Assembly: GCF_023715535.1 (NCBI RefSeq)
Contig: NZ_JAMBOI010000007.1
Coordinates: 1-64,000 of the forward strand
From: Sporosarcina luteola
GTDB lineage: Bacteria; Bacillota; Bacilli; Bacillales_A; Planococcaceae
DNA length: 64,000 nt
Reading direction: 5' to 3'
Below the pieces are notes generated by a model. It saw nothing but the letters and a program-made list of their open reading frames with translations. It was not told the origin of the DNA and did not search any database. Both the position numbers and the translations under genes were made by a program. The first letter of the stretch is position 1. Each line of letters begins with the position of its first letter. Below, in pieces: positions 18,030 through 27,723 of this stretch.

Positions 18030-18791
18030 TTATACCAACACCCCGAGTTCCGCAACATCCACATAATAACCAAGATACTCCATAAAAATCTCCTTAAGTT
18101 CATCCTTCTCTAACATCGGAGACATCACGACAGGGTAGCTTTTATTAAACTCCAAAAGGACTTGACGTCCCACCCGTGGATCATCACCTAAGTCGTCACG
18201 CCACGTTATTTTCTTCTTCAATAAACTGGATAGCCCCAATTCATCAACGATCGACAGGATATTAAAGACGAATTGTTTGTTGCGGAAAACCTCGTATTTA
18301 ATCATATAGTTAAAGAGATCCAGGTTATCGACGATAACCTCATAATAGTGTTTGCGTGTTGCTTCATCTTCGACTAGGTCGGTTATATATTCAGCTCCGA
18401 TTACCGTCTTGTAAATGTAATTTTCCCAGTCGAAGCTCTTCAGTACAATGTTGTTGAAGTTTGAGATGCTTTCTTTAATCTCTGGATATTCCCGTAGCAG
18501 GAAATTACGTTTCTTCAAGACAAGCAACGAGTGCCAAAACTGCTCGTCAAAGTGTAGTTCTCGGTTGCTATCTAGATAGTGGTTGCCGACTGTCTCGAAT
18601 GCTTCTAAAAACAATTGCTTCCGGTCATCTTCACTTCTTTTTGCCATATAGATGGGGAAGTCAGGTGCTTCTTTTATATAGACGGTTTCGTCGGTGAAGT
18701 AGTCATCGTTGCTTTCGATCGTGTCGTTCAAGAAGTCTTGGTAAAACTGTTCGTTTTTCTTATATCCTTTGCTTAGCAGTTTAATCTCCAC
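18030..18791 (-). CDS. GHKL-operon protein C, hypothetical, 253 aa
   Basis: Third gene of a minus-strand three-gene operon; its start overlaps the stop of gene B by 11 nt. It is soluble, acidic and mostly helical, with no signal peptide. Recognisable landmarks are WRDDLGDDPRVGRQVLLEFN near 197-216 and a C-terminal KDELKEIFMEYLGYY. It may belong to the DUF6339 group, but I am not sure. The tight coupling argues that it works with the GHKL ATPase and protein B. No catalytic motif is visible. Confidence 0.8.
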   Translation of the reverse strand: MEIKLLSKGYKKNEQFYQDFLNDTIESNDDYFTDETVYIKEAPDFPIYMAKRSEDDRKQLFLEAFETVGNHYLDSNRELHFDEQFWHSLLVLKKRNFLLREYPEIKESISNFNNIVLKSFDWENYIYKTVIGAEYITDLVEDEATRKHYYEVIVDNLDLFNYMIKYEVFRNKQFVFNILSIVDELGLSSLLKKKITWRDDLGDDPRVGRQVLLEFNKSYPVVMSPMLEKDELKEIFMEYLGYYVDVAELGVLV

Positions 18792-19635
18792 TTGCTTCCA
18801 ATCCTTTCACAGCTGTTGCGTATTTTTCAATGACGCGGTCGGAAATTTTGTAGATCACTTCGTCTAGCGAGTCGACATCTAGTTCGTATACCATCTTCGC
18901 TTTCATAAGTCGATAGAGCTTGGCGTCTAGCTGATCTGTTGGCAATTCAACATCGTCCAGGTAGACATGGCCATCATCACCATAATCGGGATTGGTCGCG
19001 AAGCGGTGTAATGCTTTCTGTAGTCCCATATAGATGTACGGGTTGTTTAATGTCCCGCTCATTGGCATTCCAGCGAATTGGAGATCCTCATTTTTGTAAT
19101 GAATGACAATCGTTTCACTGCCGAGTTCTACTTTAATATCGGACTTCAACGTAGCGTCAATCTTCCGTTCAAATAAGTCGAACGGTTTTGTGGAGCTGCC
19201 TTCGAAAATAACGGTATTTGAAAAGCCGAGAAGGGCATGTTTCGGAACGATGATGTCATCTTTGAATTCTCGATAGAAGTCGTTTATGTCTTCATTGTCA
19301 CGGAATGAGATGTCAGTCGTTGCTTGAATACTCATTTGGATAGATGTTCTTGTGTTGATGGATAAACGTGATTTCGCAATTTCGATAGCGCGTTCATCTG
19401 GCTGCAGTCTGAAGAATTTATTATCCTTCGACTGGATAATTAAGAATAGCTGAGCTTGCTTACGAGCGAGCAGCTGTTCTAAAAAAGCGGATTCTACTTC
19501 GTATTCGATATCGAATCGATACGTATCTGTATTCTCTTTCAGATCAACATTCAACGTAAATCCGCCGCTCTCATAACTGTTCGATGTATTCGTTAGCACT
19601 GGGTAAGGGAAGTTGGCATCCTTTTTGTAAATCAT
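18781..19635 (-). CDS. GHKL-operon protein B, hypothetical, 284 aa
   Basis: Second gene of the operon. It starts 1 nt after the stop of the ATPase gene and overlaps gene C by 11 nt. The N-terminus has a YPVLTNTSNSYESGGFTLNV pattern that I associate with an uncharacterised protein type found in bacterial defence islands. The next ~90 residues alternate beta strands and helices (QAQLFLIIQSKDNKFFRL). The second half is helical. There are no membrane segments and no known nuclease motif. Its function can only be inferred from the operon. Confidence 0.82.
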   Translation of the reverse strand: MIYKKDANFPYPVLTNTSNSYESGGFTLNVDLKENTDTYRFDIEYEVESAFLEQLLARKQAQLFLIIQSKDNKFFRLQPDERAIEIAKSRLSINTRTSIQMSIQATTDISFRDNEDINDFYREFKDDIIVPKHALLGFSNTVIFEGSSTKPFDLFERKIDATLKSDIKVELGSETIVIHYKNEDLQFAGMPMSGTLNNPYIYMGLQKALHRFATNPDYGDDGHVYLDDVELPTDQLDAKLYRLMKAKMVYELDVDSLDEVIYKISDRVIEKYATAVKGLEASGD

Positions 19636-19636
19636 T

Positions 19637-21541
19637 TTACACCTCTACATAATAGACGAATTTCAATGCGCGGTTGTAGTTGTTTTTCAGATCGAAAGTC
19701 AATTCAGCTATGCCTTGATTGATCGTCACATGATTTATTTTATTGTTGTTGAGTGAGCATGTTGAGCCTGTGGATTTATCGATGACTTGACTGAAATTGT
19801 CTTTCAGTTTGAATGCGCTTCTATATTCTTGGCCCATCCCGTCAATAATGGAAATGCTAACGTTGCATGTAGCTGCTTTTTTAACTTCCTCATTGCTAGT
19901 AAGGTTGAATCGAACGATTTCTTTATTCCCCATAAGCAAGCGCTCTACAGTGTTCGGATGGATGTTGAAAATGCTAACTGGCTTGTCATCGTTTGAATCG
20001 GTATCACCCTTAGATCTATCCCTTTTCACCGGTTTGATCAGCTTTGGCGGTGTCAGTTTGGAAGGGCCTCCAGGTTTCTTTTTACCTTTTTGAGAGGGTA
20101 AGTCATCATCCATTTTGACAACGGGTTTCTTTTTATCGATAACAACTGCACCCATCGCTTTCGAAAGTTCTTGTTTGAATTGGATTTCAGAAACGTATAG
20201 CAAGTCTCTTGTATCCATTTTGCCATCTGTCGGGTTATGCTCTTTCACCGCTTCATCAATGACAGCTGTCATCGCTTTCGACAAGTTGTTTATGAATCGT
20301 TTCGCTCGTTTTTGTAGCACGGGATCTTTAATGTGATCATGCGTGAGCTCAGTATGCGACTCGTTTTCTAGTGATTTTAAATAGGCATCTTCTTTCATCC
20401 CACCGATTAAGACCGCGTTGAACGGCTGATTCGCTTTGTTCTTTACTTTCTTATCCTCGATTTTCATGCCGATTGTACGAACTATCGCGACTCTGCCTTT
20501 TGGTATTTCTTCGTCGTACCGGAAATACAGGTTGAATTCGTAATCGTCTTTGCCGTCGGACACTTGAAGCGTACGGGCAGGCTGTTCTAAATAATTGCTC
20601 ACATAGAGGGGCGTGAATACGTGTTTCATGTCCGCAATGTTTTGAGTGTAGTATTCCGGATCTTTCACGTATTCCTGAATGTTGTCAGCGTTAATTTTTC
20701 TGCCGTTAACGTCGACTTCTAATTTATTCAGAAGGATTGAAACGAAGAAGCTGTCGCATACACTACGAATGATTTCCGTTTCATCGCTATATTCTTTTCG
20801 TAAGAACGGAATGATGATCTTCAAGCCACGCGTTTTCTTTTCGAACACTTCGTGGAAGTTGTTTTTAAAGGGATAGAATTTTGATTTAGATTTATTGGCA
20901 TCTAGATATGTAATATCCGCGAAGTAGCCTGTGGAACGGTAACTTTTATCTTTATAGTTATGCTCAATGAGTTGCACGGTACCCCCTAGATGCTGGTCTC
21001 CGTTCGCATCGCAGTTTGCGAAATACATGACATTCAAATCTGAAGCAGCGTTGGAAGCGATTTTACCGACTCCGTGAGAACCACCGCGAGAAGTTTCAAC
21101 AGCTGCGTCCTCTTCTTCTGAATGGACCCCTTTGTTATAAGCGTAAATCGCCCAAGTGTCTTTAGGAGAATTGCTCTGGCCATTCTTCGCGCCACTCAAG
21201 CCTCTCGTATTGGAATCTTCAAAAGAGATATAGTGAACCTCTTCCTCCTCAGACGTTTTCACCATATGTGCAATGGCTTCTTTCGTATAACTGTTACGGC
21301 CTTTCAAGGAATGAATACGTTCGATTACTTCATTGATTCCTGGAACGTCTTTCTTTTGGATCGTACCTGTTGTAATGGAGAACTTTACAGGACCCTCGCT
21401 ATCAAGCAATCTGCCATCTAGTGAGTTTTGGATATTTTCACGGATAAGCCCCGCTACTTTTAAGTTATAAAATCGTTCAAGAATTTTATTGAAATTGGAC
21501 TCCTCTATATTCGGAATCGGGGAGAACTGCCAATAGGACAT
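19637..21541 (-). CDS. GHKL/MORC-like ATPase of a three-gene operon (protein A)
   Basis: The 634 residues carry a GHKL (Hsp90/MutL/MORC-type) ATP-binding site: N-box ENIQNSLD at 35-42, G1 box FEDSNTRGLSG at 107-117 and G2 box GGSHGVGK at 153-160. A second module follows (NPTDGKMDTRDLLYVSEIQF region), then a lysine/proline-rich linker (KKKPGGPSKLTPPKL, ~490-510) and a beta-rich C-terminal domain. The ATG at 21541 (MSYWQFSP) is chosen because GAGGTG lies 6-7 nt upstream; an ATG 8 codons earlier has none. It is first gene of the operon. GHKL ATPases in such settings act in phage defence; here inferred. Confidence 0.87.
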   Translation of the reverse strand: MSYWQFSPIPNIEESNFNKILERFYNLKVAGLIRENIQNSLDGRLLDSEGPVKFSITTGTIQKKDVPGINEVIERIHSLKGRNSYTKEAIAHMVKTSEEEEVHYISFEDSNTRGLSGAKNGQSNSPKDTWAIYAYNKGVHSEEEDAAVETSRGGSHGVGKIASNAASDLNVMYFANCDANGDQHLGGTVQLIEHNYKDKSYRSTGYFADITYLDANKSKSKFYPFKNNFHEVFEKKTRGLKIIIPFLRKEYSDETEIIRSVCDSFFVSILLNKLEVDVNGRKINADNIQEYVKDPEYYTQNIADMKHVFTPLYVSNYLEQPARTLQVSDGKDDYEFNLYFRYDEEIPKGRVAIVRTIGMKIEDKKVKNKANQPFNAVLIGGMKEDAYLKSLENESHTELTHDHIKDPVLQKRAKRFINNLSKAMTAVIDEAVKEHNPTDGKMDTRDLLYVSEIQFKQELSKAMGAVVIDKKKPVVKMDDDLPSQKGKKKPGGPSKLTPPKLIKPVKRDRSKGDTDSNDDKPVSIFNIHPNTVERLLMGNKEIVRFNLTSNEEVKKAATCNVSISIIDGMGQEYRSAFKLKDNFSQVIDKSTGSTCSLNNNKINHVTINQGIAELTFDLKNNYNRALKFVYYVEV

Positions 21542-21970
21542 ACTGCACCTCACGGAGATATTCATATTTTAATCATAATGTCTTGGATCTAAGACATTAT
21601 AGTAAAGTATAGGGGAAAAGATGCAGAGGATCAATGTATCTCGTGGTATTGTTTTAGGTAAGTTGACCCAATAGTCTGTTGATTTAATCGTTCATATTGG
21701 TTTCTTTTATGGGGGATGCGGTACAGGTAAAAATCACGATGAGATTTTTGTTGAAGGAGTAGTCTAGACTCAAGGCATAGAATGTTCTTACTAAGGTAAA
21801 ATGATTATGCATCTGAATATTGTTAGGGTGGTTGGTTGTCGCTCTTCTTTCCTGTAAGGGGAGGGAGATAATTATGGAAACATTTCTTGAATATACACGA
21901 TAAGTCTTAAAGGGGATGGTACGTGCAGATAGTGCATACCTTTTTCAGACACATGTATTAGAAAACAAGA

Positions 21971-21999
21971 AAACCACCCTGCGCCGTGAGGGTGGTTTT
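21971..21999 (+). repeat. hairpin of the AAACCACTC repeat family
   Basis: AAACCACCCT and AGGGTGGTTT arms around GCGCCGTG, preceded by GAAAACAAGA. Related hairpins occur at 46862, 54155 and 62833. The following AAATAACTTTTTTG suggests a terminator. Confidence 0.7.
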
Positions 22000-22343
22000 C
22001 AAATAACTTTTTTGACAACAATCCCCTTGCGGTAGAGGTTACAAAGAAAAGATGATTGGGAGCTGGGTACCATTTCTGAGGAATTTTTTATATATATTAT
22101 GGTATTATTGTAATAGATGAAAAAGTAGATATCTTTGATGCATAGAAAGATATATTAAAAACTAAATGATTTAATCAGTGTGTGCCTTGAATGTATAAAA
22201 TTATCATTTTATAGAGATATTTCTTAACGTTTTTATTGCATCAGGGTTTGTCATCATATTTTTCAATCAGACTGCAAATACCGGTTAGTATAGGGAAGTA
22301 TGGTTAGCAACAGTTTTGGGAAGAGGGTGTGCACAAAATCTCT

Positions 22344-22476
22344 TGTGTGTAATTCGATGCAAGGAGCAGCACATTAGTGAGGGTAAAGTTAAGTGGAACT
22401 TTGAAGCAGAGCGACTTTTGATTAACTATAAACAGAAAATAGAAAGCCTCAACCTAGACTATGTAATAGATGCGTA
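22344..22476 (+). pseudogene. possible protein remnant
   Basis: An open frame ending at a TAA near 22476 encodes CKEQHISEGKVKWNFEAERL followed by LINYKQKIESLNLDYVIDA. The sequence is protein-like but has no start, no ribosome binding site and no recognised family. Confidence 0.28.
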
Positions 22477-22569
22477 AAGCAGAAGACGCCACATAGACGG
22501 TACATTTTACATACCATCCCTGTTTTTCATGCTGCTTGTCAGAAGTGTTAATGAGGAGAGGATTGTACT

Positions 22570-22612
22570 ATTGAAAAAGCCCAATGTCTGCTACGCAAAC
22601 AATGGACTTTTC
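22570..22612. terminator. hairpin upstream of the DUF3800 gene
   Basis: AAAAGCCCAATGT and ACAATGGACTTTT arms form a near-perfect stem with a short loop, ending in TTTTC. It could isolate the DUF3800 operon from upstream transcription. Confidence 0.5.
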
Positions 22613-22736
22613 AGCAGTATATTTAATCAAGACCTGCTATGCAAGCCATCATTAAATATAATAATTATTATATGCACATATTCATTATAATATGTAGGGG
22701 AAATAATATCAAGCCGAAAGTGTGGGGGAAAGTGCA

Positions 22737-23543
22737 GTGAGCTATGAAGTAAATGTATTTTTCGATGAAAGTGGAAAGTCAAAAGACCCATTGCATTTTA
22801 TGGGGGCTGCTTCAATTCCGAGACATTTGCATGAGAAACATAAGAATGCTTTAAATGAGATTATTGAAAATAACGATATCCATTGGACTAAGTATGGAGG
22901 ACATCGTGAAACCGCAAACGCTATTAGACAATTCATTGAGATACTGTTAGAAACGCCTTATCTCATCTCGGTGAATATTATCTCTTATAATATAAATACA
23001 ATTGAAGCCAACTCTAAAAATATTAAACCATTTATGGAGGATATTGTAGAGCATACTGTCTATAATAAGTTTCCTGAACGTGTCATTTATGGTGTCATTA
23101 GAAAGCATGGAAAACATACGAGGATTGAAGCGAATTTATTTTTAGAACATGATAATGTTTATGAACCGCCTTCCAAAATATTTAGTTTAAAAGAGGATCT
23201 CCCGAAACAACTAAATATTCAAAGTGTATATCGTAACGATACATATATAGTGAAAAATTCTGAGTATCGACATAAAAAGGAGGATTTTGGTATTGAATTT
23301 ATAGACTTGATATTAGGTTTTACCCGACTCATCGTAGTGAATGAACCAATTACACAAGGGAGAAATTATAAAAAGCGTGAGCTGATTTATGAATTATTGA
23401 CCAGTAATAAATACAACTTGTTTGAATTTATGGAGAATATAAAACTTTATGAATGGGGCAATCATAGGTCTCAATTGGAGCCAATTGGTTTTAAAAACTA
23501 TCTATATACTTTTATCGGTACATCGAAGTCAATTGGTTTATAG
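22737..23543 (+). CDS. DUF3800 protein (RNase H-like fold)
   Basis: After MSYEVNV comes FFDESGKSKDPLHFMGAAS, the N-terminal signature of DUF3800, whose first acidic residues match the RNase H fold. Further acidic positions are near IDLILGFTRL in the C-terminal half. DUF3800 genes are frequent in mobile and defence regions; biochemical activity is not established. GTG at 22737 is preferred to GTG 22722 because GGGGGA lies 6-8 nt upstream. A small gene follows 59 nt later, so they likely form a pair. Confidence 0.85.
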   Translation: MSYEVNVFFDESGKSKDPLHFMGAASIPRHLHEKHKNALNEIIENNDIHWTKYGGHRETANAIRQFIEILLETPYLISVNIISYNINTIEANSKNIKPFMEDIVEHTVYNKFPERVIYGVIRKHGKHTRIEANLFLEHDNVYEPPSKIFSLKEDLPKQLNIQSVYRNDTYIVKNSEYRHKKEDFGIEFIDLILGFTRLIVVNEPITQGRNYKKRELIYELLTSNKYNLFEFMENIKLYEWGNHRSQLEPIGFKNYLYTFIGTSKSIGL

Positions 23544-23602
23544 GGAGAGCATTTTTCGCTATACTTTGCAAAGAGGATACTATCTAAAGGAGGGTAATCA
23601 TA

Positions 23603-24106
23603 ATGAGTGGATTAAGATTTTTGTATATATCACAAGAGGGCAAAGTGTTTAGAGTTCCTCAACCAAAAAACAATAAATTTAAAGCGATTCGAGATTTATC
23701 AGGTCAAGTTGTTTTAAAAGTGATGTTATATTACGAAACCGAAGATAGAATACCCTCAAAACTATTATTCCTTGAATTCGATCGAATCCAGCTCGATTCT
23801 GAAGGGGGTTATGAATTGATAGAGACAGAAATAAATAAGGTGATAGGAAATGCGATGGAATATATTTTTGTCACTCCTGAAGAGATGGCAAAAAGACATA
23901 GACCATTTGTAATTCCACTTGCCCCTTCTCTTCCGGATGAAATAGAAAAGAAAGCTCTATATGGTTATTTGGAACTTAAATTGCCCTTACTGAGTAAAGA
24001 TGCGCCATTCATTACCGAAAAAACAATAAATAAACTAAAGCAGATTCATGATAAGAAATTAACATTAGTAAAAGAGGCAAATAGGCTTAGGAACGAAAAT
24101 AAATAA
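23603..24106 (+). CDS. hypothetical protein paired with DUF3800
   Basis: The 167-residue soluble protein follows the DUF3800 gene with a strong AAGGAGGG site. It reads MSGLRFLYISQEGKVFRVPQ at the start, has LLFLEFDRIQLDSEGGYELI in the middle and a helical, lysine-rich tail (INKLKQIHDKKLTLVKEANR). I do not recognise the family. A terminator directly downstream shows that the pair is a complete two-gene unit. A regulator or partner of the DUF3800 protein is the simplest guess. Confidence 0.8.
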   Translation: MSGLRFLYISQEGKVFRVPQPKNNKFKAIRDLSGQVVLKVMLYYETEDRIPSKLLFLEFDRIQLDSEGGYELIETEINKVIGNAMEYIFVTPEEMAKRHRPFVIPLAPSLPDEIEKKALYGYLELKLPLLSKDAPFITEKTINKLKQIHDKKLTLVKEANRLRNENK

Positions 24107-24127
24107 TATTTGTAAACAAATTTTAAA

Positions 24128-24166
24128 TGCCGGATTTCAATTTTATTGGAATCTGGCTTTTGGGAT
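24128..24166 (+). terminator. terminator of the DUF3800 pair
   Basis: GCCGGATTTCAAT and ATTGGAATCTGGC arms with a short loop, followed by TTTTGGG. It lies about 20 nt after the stop codon. Confidence 0.75.
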
Positions 24167-24447
24167 TTCGGGCAACATGAAACACTGTATGGTATTAGTT
24201 CAAAAAAACTCCTAAATTAATTTTTCCATACACACTTAAATTTCTTTTTCCTTAGACGTCTTCACCGTATATTCATTTACGGTCTAATTCCTAGAGTTTA
24301 TGGGGATAATAATATAAGTCGAGCCAGCAATTTGAAATAAATTTGGATTTTAATTAGATATGGTTTCAGTTAACCGAGTCAACTTTTGTTCATCTTTTTT
24401 CTGTTGCATAATGTACTGTCTTATTAAAAAAACTAAGGAGAGCTAAA

Positions 24448-24966
24448 ATGATAGAGAAAAAATTCGAATCTTACAATGAACAAATTGTGAATTATTGGTT
24501 TTCAATCGTAGATGAATCTGATTTAAGTGTTGATGCGTCCGAAGCCCAAGAAAGGTGCTGGAGATGCGGATGCGAGGCACGTTTAGAACGGTGCCACATT
24601 GTACCAAAATCTCTTGGTGGCACCAACTCACCAGAGAATTTGGTACTGCTTTGCAAGCGATGTCATAATGAGAATCCTAATATAACAGACCCTGAAATTA
24701 TGTGGGATTGGATAAGGGCATATAGCACAACTTTCTATGATATTTTTTGGGCGTTACAAGGAGAAAAGGAATATCAATTTATCTATGGAAAAAAGTTTGA
24801 GGATGAGTTAAGAGAAAGAGATATCACGGATCCTAAGATGATTGAAAGCCTACTAAAAGAAGCATTTCAAAACACTACTTTTCACTTTGGCCAACCTTCT
24901 ACAAACACAGCAACATTAGCAGGAATATTGCGCACGGTGATAAAACAATACGATAAAAGTTTATGA
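24448..24966 (+). CDS. HNH endonuclease family protein
   Basis: The HNH motif is clear: CWRCGCEARLERCHIVPKSL followed by GGTNSPENLVLLCKRCH, with two CxxC zinc pairs and the catalytic CH of CHIVPK at around residues 49-54. The C-terminal ~90 residues are helical and not recognised. AAGGAG precedes the ATG. It is a stand-alone 172-aa gene inside the defence-like island, so it may be a homing-type or restriction nuclease; the target is unknown. Confidence 0.9.
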   Translation: MIEKKFESYNEQIVNYWFSIVDESDLSVDASEAQERCWRCGCEARLERCHIVPKSLGGTNSPENLVLLCKRCHNENPNITDPEIMWDWIRAYSTTFYDIFWALQGEKEYQFIYGKKFEDELRERDITDPKMIESLLKEAFQNTTFHFGQPSTNTATLAGILRTVIKQYDKSL

Positions 24967-25305
24967 GATAATGTTTTGAATTCCTGGTATTAGTGCTGAT
25001 AATAATAAAGCTTGAGATAAATATCATATGATAACCTTCAACAACTCATAGCTAATATGATCGCCTTACCAATCAAGTTATACGCTCAAAATATTGACCC
25101 TTAGTACTTATGAATTTCGACTATGGGAACTTCGTAATCTCAATAAATATATAATTCATGATGCCAGTTTCAAAGTATTGAACCAGGCATCTATTCATAA
25201 GGTCGGGGATTTGATGATGTGTCTTGTAAAAATAAAACAAGATACACTCTGTACCAACTTTGAATTTTGTCGTTAATTGGCACCAATTAAATTAATGTGA
25301 GTCTC
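24967..25305. other. intergenic region, nothing recognised
   Basis: Convergent gap between the HNH gene and the PLD-helicase gene. A 60-codon open frame on the plus strand has no ribosome binding site and unconvincing composition. No clear terminator was found. Confidence 0.45.
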
Positions 25306-27723
25306 TTAAGACACCGATCCTTTCCTCTCAAAATGCCAATGTAATCGATATTCACAAATCTCCTTCATCCACTCAAACAATATCCCTTCATGTTCTTTTA
25401 TCACTTTTAACTGTGGGGCGAAAACCCCATCTTCAAATTGGATCAGACCCTTTGAAGTACCACTCCACTTCGTCATTGGCATAGTCTCAATGAGCTTAGC
25501 AACTTTGGCCTCATCATAATCATGTAATGCCAGTCCTTGCTTATCTGCCAGGTCTGCATCTCTACGATACGGTTTCTCCATCAGATAGGCATGAAAGAAA
25601 GGTGCCACTTCCACAGCTGTAACCGGCTTGTACCAATTTCCGGCTCCTCTTGATAGCATATATTTCATTACGACCATCTTGTAACTTTTATTCATGCCGG
25701 TGCGGTTCACTTCAATCAGCCAGTCCCCATGCTGTTTCAACACTCCGGTTTCTAATTCATTCAACTCCCCAGCTTGTTCTAAGAGGATAGGGTAAGTTTT
25801 GAACTTCTGTTGAATCGCTCTAGAATCCTCTTTTGCCTTAAGATGATATTCCAAGTAAGAAGGCCGATGACCAAGCTCTTCTTTTAATTCAAAATAAGCA
25901 TTGATCAGTCGCTGCTGGATTGGCTCATTCTGTTTCATTGCTTCCAATAAATTGATGACTGCAGTCTCGAAGTGGAACTCAAAGTACCTTGGTTCTGTAA
26001 ATGTTTCACTACTTATTTTGACGGGCAGCTCATTGTTATCATTGAAAACTTTATATTTCTGGCGTGCATTGCGGTAATTTCCAATGAGATCGATGATTGT
26101 ACAATGTGATTTGCCGGCCGCAAGTCGTAGTCCGCGTCCGATTTGTTGAGTGAAGACGGTAAGTGATTCCGTTGGACGAGCGAACAACAATGTATCTACA
26201 GAAGGGATATCGACACCTTCATTAAATAAATCAACTGTGAAAATGATGTCGAGTTGCCCGGATTCCAACATGCTCCTAGCGGCAGTCCGGGTCTCCCTGT
26301 CTGTATTGCCATGAAGGGCGAGGGAACGGTAGCCTGATTGCTGGAAGTGTTCGCTTAGGAAAACGGCTTGCCGGATGGACGAGCAGAATCCGATTGTGCG
26401 GCTCTGTTTATGTTCCTTCCAAGCTGTCAGCACAGCTTCCGCATAACTGTCACGTATTTGAAGACGGAGCAGTTCCTCTTCGTCATACCGATTGTTTCGC
26501 CACTTCAATTGGCTATAATCCGTTTCATCCAATACACCGTAGTAGATGAAAGGGGATAGCCAGTTTTGCCGGATGGCGTCCAGGAAGTGGATAGATATGG
26601 CTTCGTTGCCGTCACACAAGCTATAGACGTCCTTGTTGTCCAATCTATCAGGCGTAGCGGTCAGGCCAAGCAGGAATTTTGGCTTGAAATGATCCAATAC
26701 TTTCTCATACGTAGGGGCGGCAGCATGATGAAATTCATCGACGACAATCAAGTCGAACGCAGTCGGTTCAAAACGCTGCAAATGATGTCGCATAGCAAGT
26801 GTCTGGATTGAAGCGAACACAAAATCTACGTCACTTTCTTTCTGTTGACCATTATAAATTCCGCTTGTTCTGTCAGGGAATACATGCTTGAAAGATTGCT
26901 GTGCTTGCAATAGTAACTCCTCGCGATGGGCGATAAAAAGGACTCGTGGATAGGCTTGGGCAAAGAACGCAGCCAAGTACGTCTTACCGAGCCCCGTTGC
27001 AAGCACAACTAAAGCTTTTTCATATCCTTCTTTCACAGTTTCATTCAACGCGTCCAATGCGAGTTGCTGTGCTGGGCGCGGTTCTAGGCTAGTTGATTCA
27101 TAAGAAGATGATGGATCTGCAACTTGGTCATCCAAGATATTTGCTCCGAATGTCATTTCAAGCTCGGTCTTTGAATCATACACAGCACTGAACTGCAATT
27201 TGCGGTTTGTTTCATCATATCTAGTCCTGTATTTTGCAATCTGTTCATTGTTGATCTGAACAGTGTTCGGCGACAAAAAGAGATTCATGAACTCATGGGC
27301 AGCCGTTTCAAAAATTTCGGCATCGACAGTGGAGGGGGCATATAGGTTCCATTCAATGCCGCTCGTCAACGCAGACTTTGATAAATTGGAGGAGCCTACA
27401 ATGACAGTGGTACTATCCGTTGATTTAAATAAATACGCTTTCGGATGAAACGAAGTGCCCCCGCTTTCCATCATACGGATTTCGGCACTAGGGATCTCAT
27501 CTATCAGCAATTGAAGCGCATCTGGCTGGGTGATGGACAAATAATCGCCAGTCAGAATTTTAATATCCGCCCCGCGCATTACTGCCTCTCGTAAGACAGG
27601 TAACACTTCCTTTACACCAGATTTCATAAGGAATGCCGTCATCCAGTAGATTGTTTCAGCTTCAGCAGTAAGTTTCTTCAAGTCATCCAACAAGTTCTGT
27701 GTAAGTAAGCGTAGCTTAGTCAT
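25306..27723 (-). CDS. PLD-nuclease/DEAD-box helicase fusion
   Basis: The 805 residues start with a phospholipase D-type nuclease half-site (SFHPKAYLFK, H93 and K95, then GSSNLSKSAL from 110). A superfamily 2 helicase follows: Walker A ATGLGKT (242-248), DEFH box (329-332), LLGLTATP, and QQIGRGLRLA as motif VI. The C-terminal ~230 residues (HRPSYLEYHLKAKE; GAGNWYKP) match the DUF3427-like extension of this class. Such single-chain proteins resemble restriction-type translocases. The start overlaps the upstream NTP-pyrophosphohydrolase gene by 8 nt, so they form an operon. Confidence 0.9.
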   Translation of the reverse strand: MTKLRLLTQNLLDDLKKLTAEAETIYWMTAFLMKSGVKEVLPVLREAVMRGADIKILTGDYLSITQPDALQLLIDEIPSAEIRMMESGGTSFHPKAYLFKSTDSTTVIVGSSNLSKSALTSGIEWNLYAPSTVDAEIFETAAHEFMNLFLSPNTVQINNEQIAKYRTRYDETNRKLQFSAVYDSKTELEMTFGANILDDQVADPSSSYESTSLEPRPAQQLALDALNETVKEGYEKALVVLATGLGKTYLAAFFAQAYPRVLFIAHREELLLQAQQSFKHVFPDRTSGIYNGQQKESDVDFVFASIQTLAMRHHLQRFEPTAFDLIVVDEFHHAAAPTYEKVLDHFKPKFLLGLTATPDRLDNKDVYSLCDGNEAISIHFLDAIRQNWLSPFIYYGVLDETDYSQLKWRNNRYDEEELLRLQIRDSYAEAVLTAWKEHKQSRTIGFCSSIRQAVFLSEHFQQSGYRSLALHGNTDRETRTAARSMLESGQLDIIFTVDLFNEGVDIPSVDTLLFARPTESLTVFTQQIGRGLRLAAGKSHCTIIDLIGNYRNARQKYKVFNDNNELPVKISSETFTEPRYFEFHFETAVINLLEAMKQNEPIQQRLINAYFELKEELGHRPSYLEYHLKAKEDSRAIQQKFKTYPILLEQAGELNELETGVLKQHGDWLIEVNRTGMNKSYKMVVMKYMLSRGAGNWYKPVTAVEVAPFFHAYLMEKPYRRDADLADKQGLALHDYDEAKVAKLIETMPMTKWSGTSKGLIQFEDGVFAPQLKVIKEHEGILFEWMKEICEYRLHWHFERKGSVS

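Larger units (their letters stand above)
21566..22736. other. long intergenic region with remnants and hairpins
   Basis: About 1.1 kb without an intact gene. It holds the promoter region of the GHKL operon, an ACCACCC hairpin at 21971-21999, a short protein remnant at about 22344-22476 and a hairpin at 22570-22612. The remaining sequence, including 21600-21950, shows nothing that I recognise. Confidence 0.5.

Noticed and set aside
25094..25276. 60-aa plus-strand ORF
   Set aside because: No ribosome binding site and unconvincing composition; lies in an AT-rich gap.
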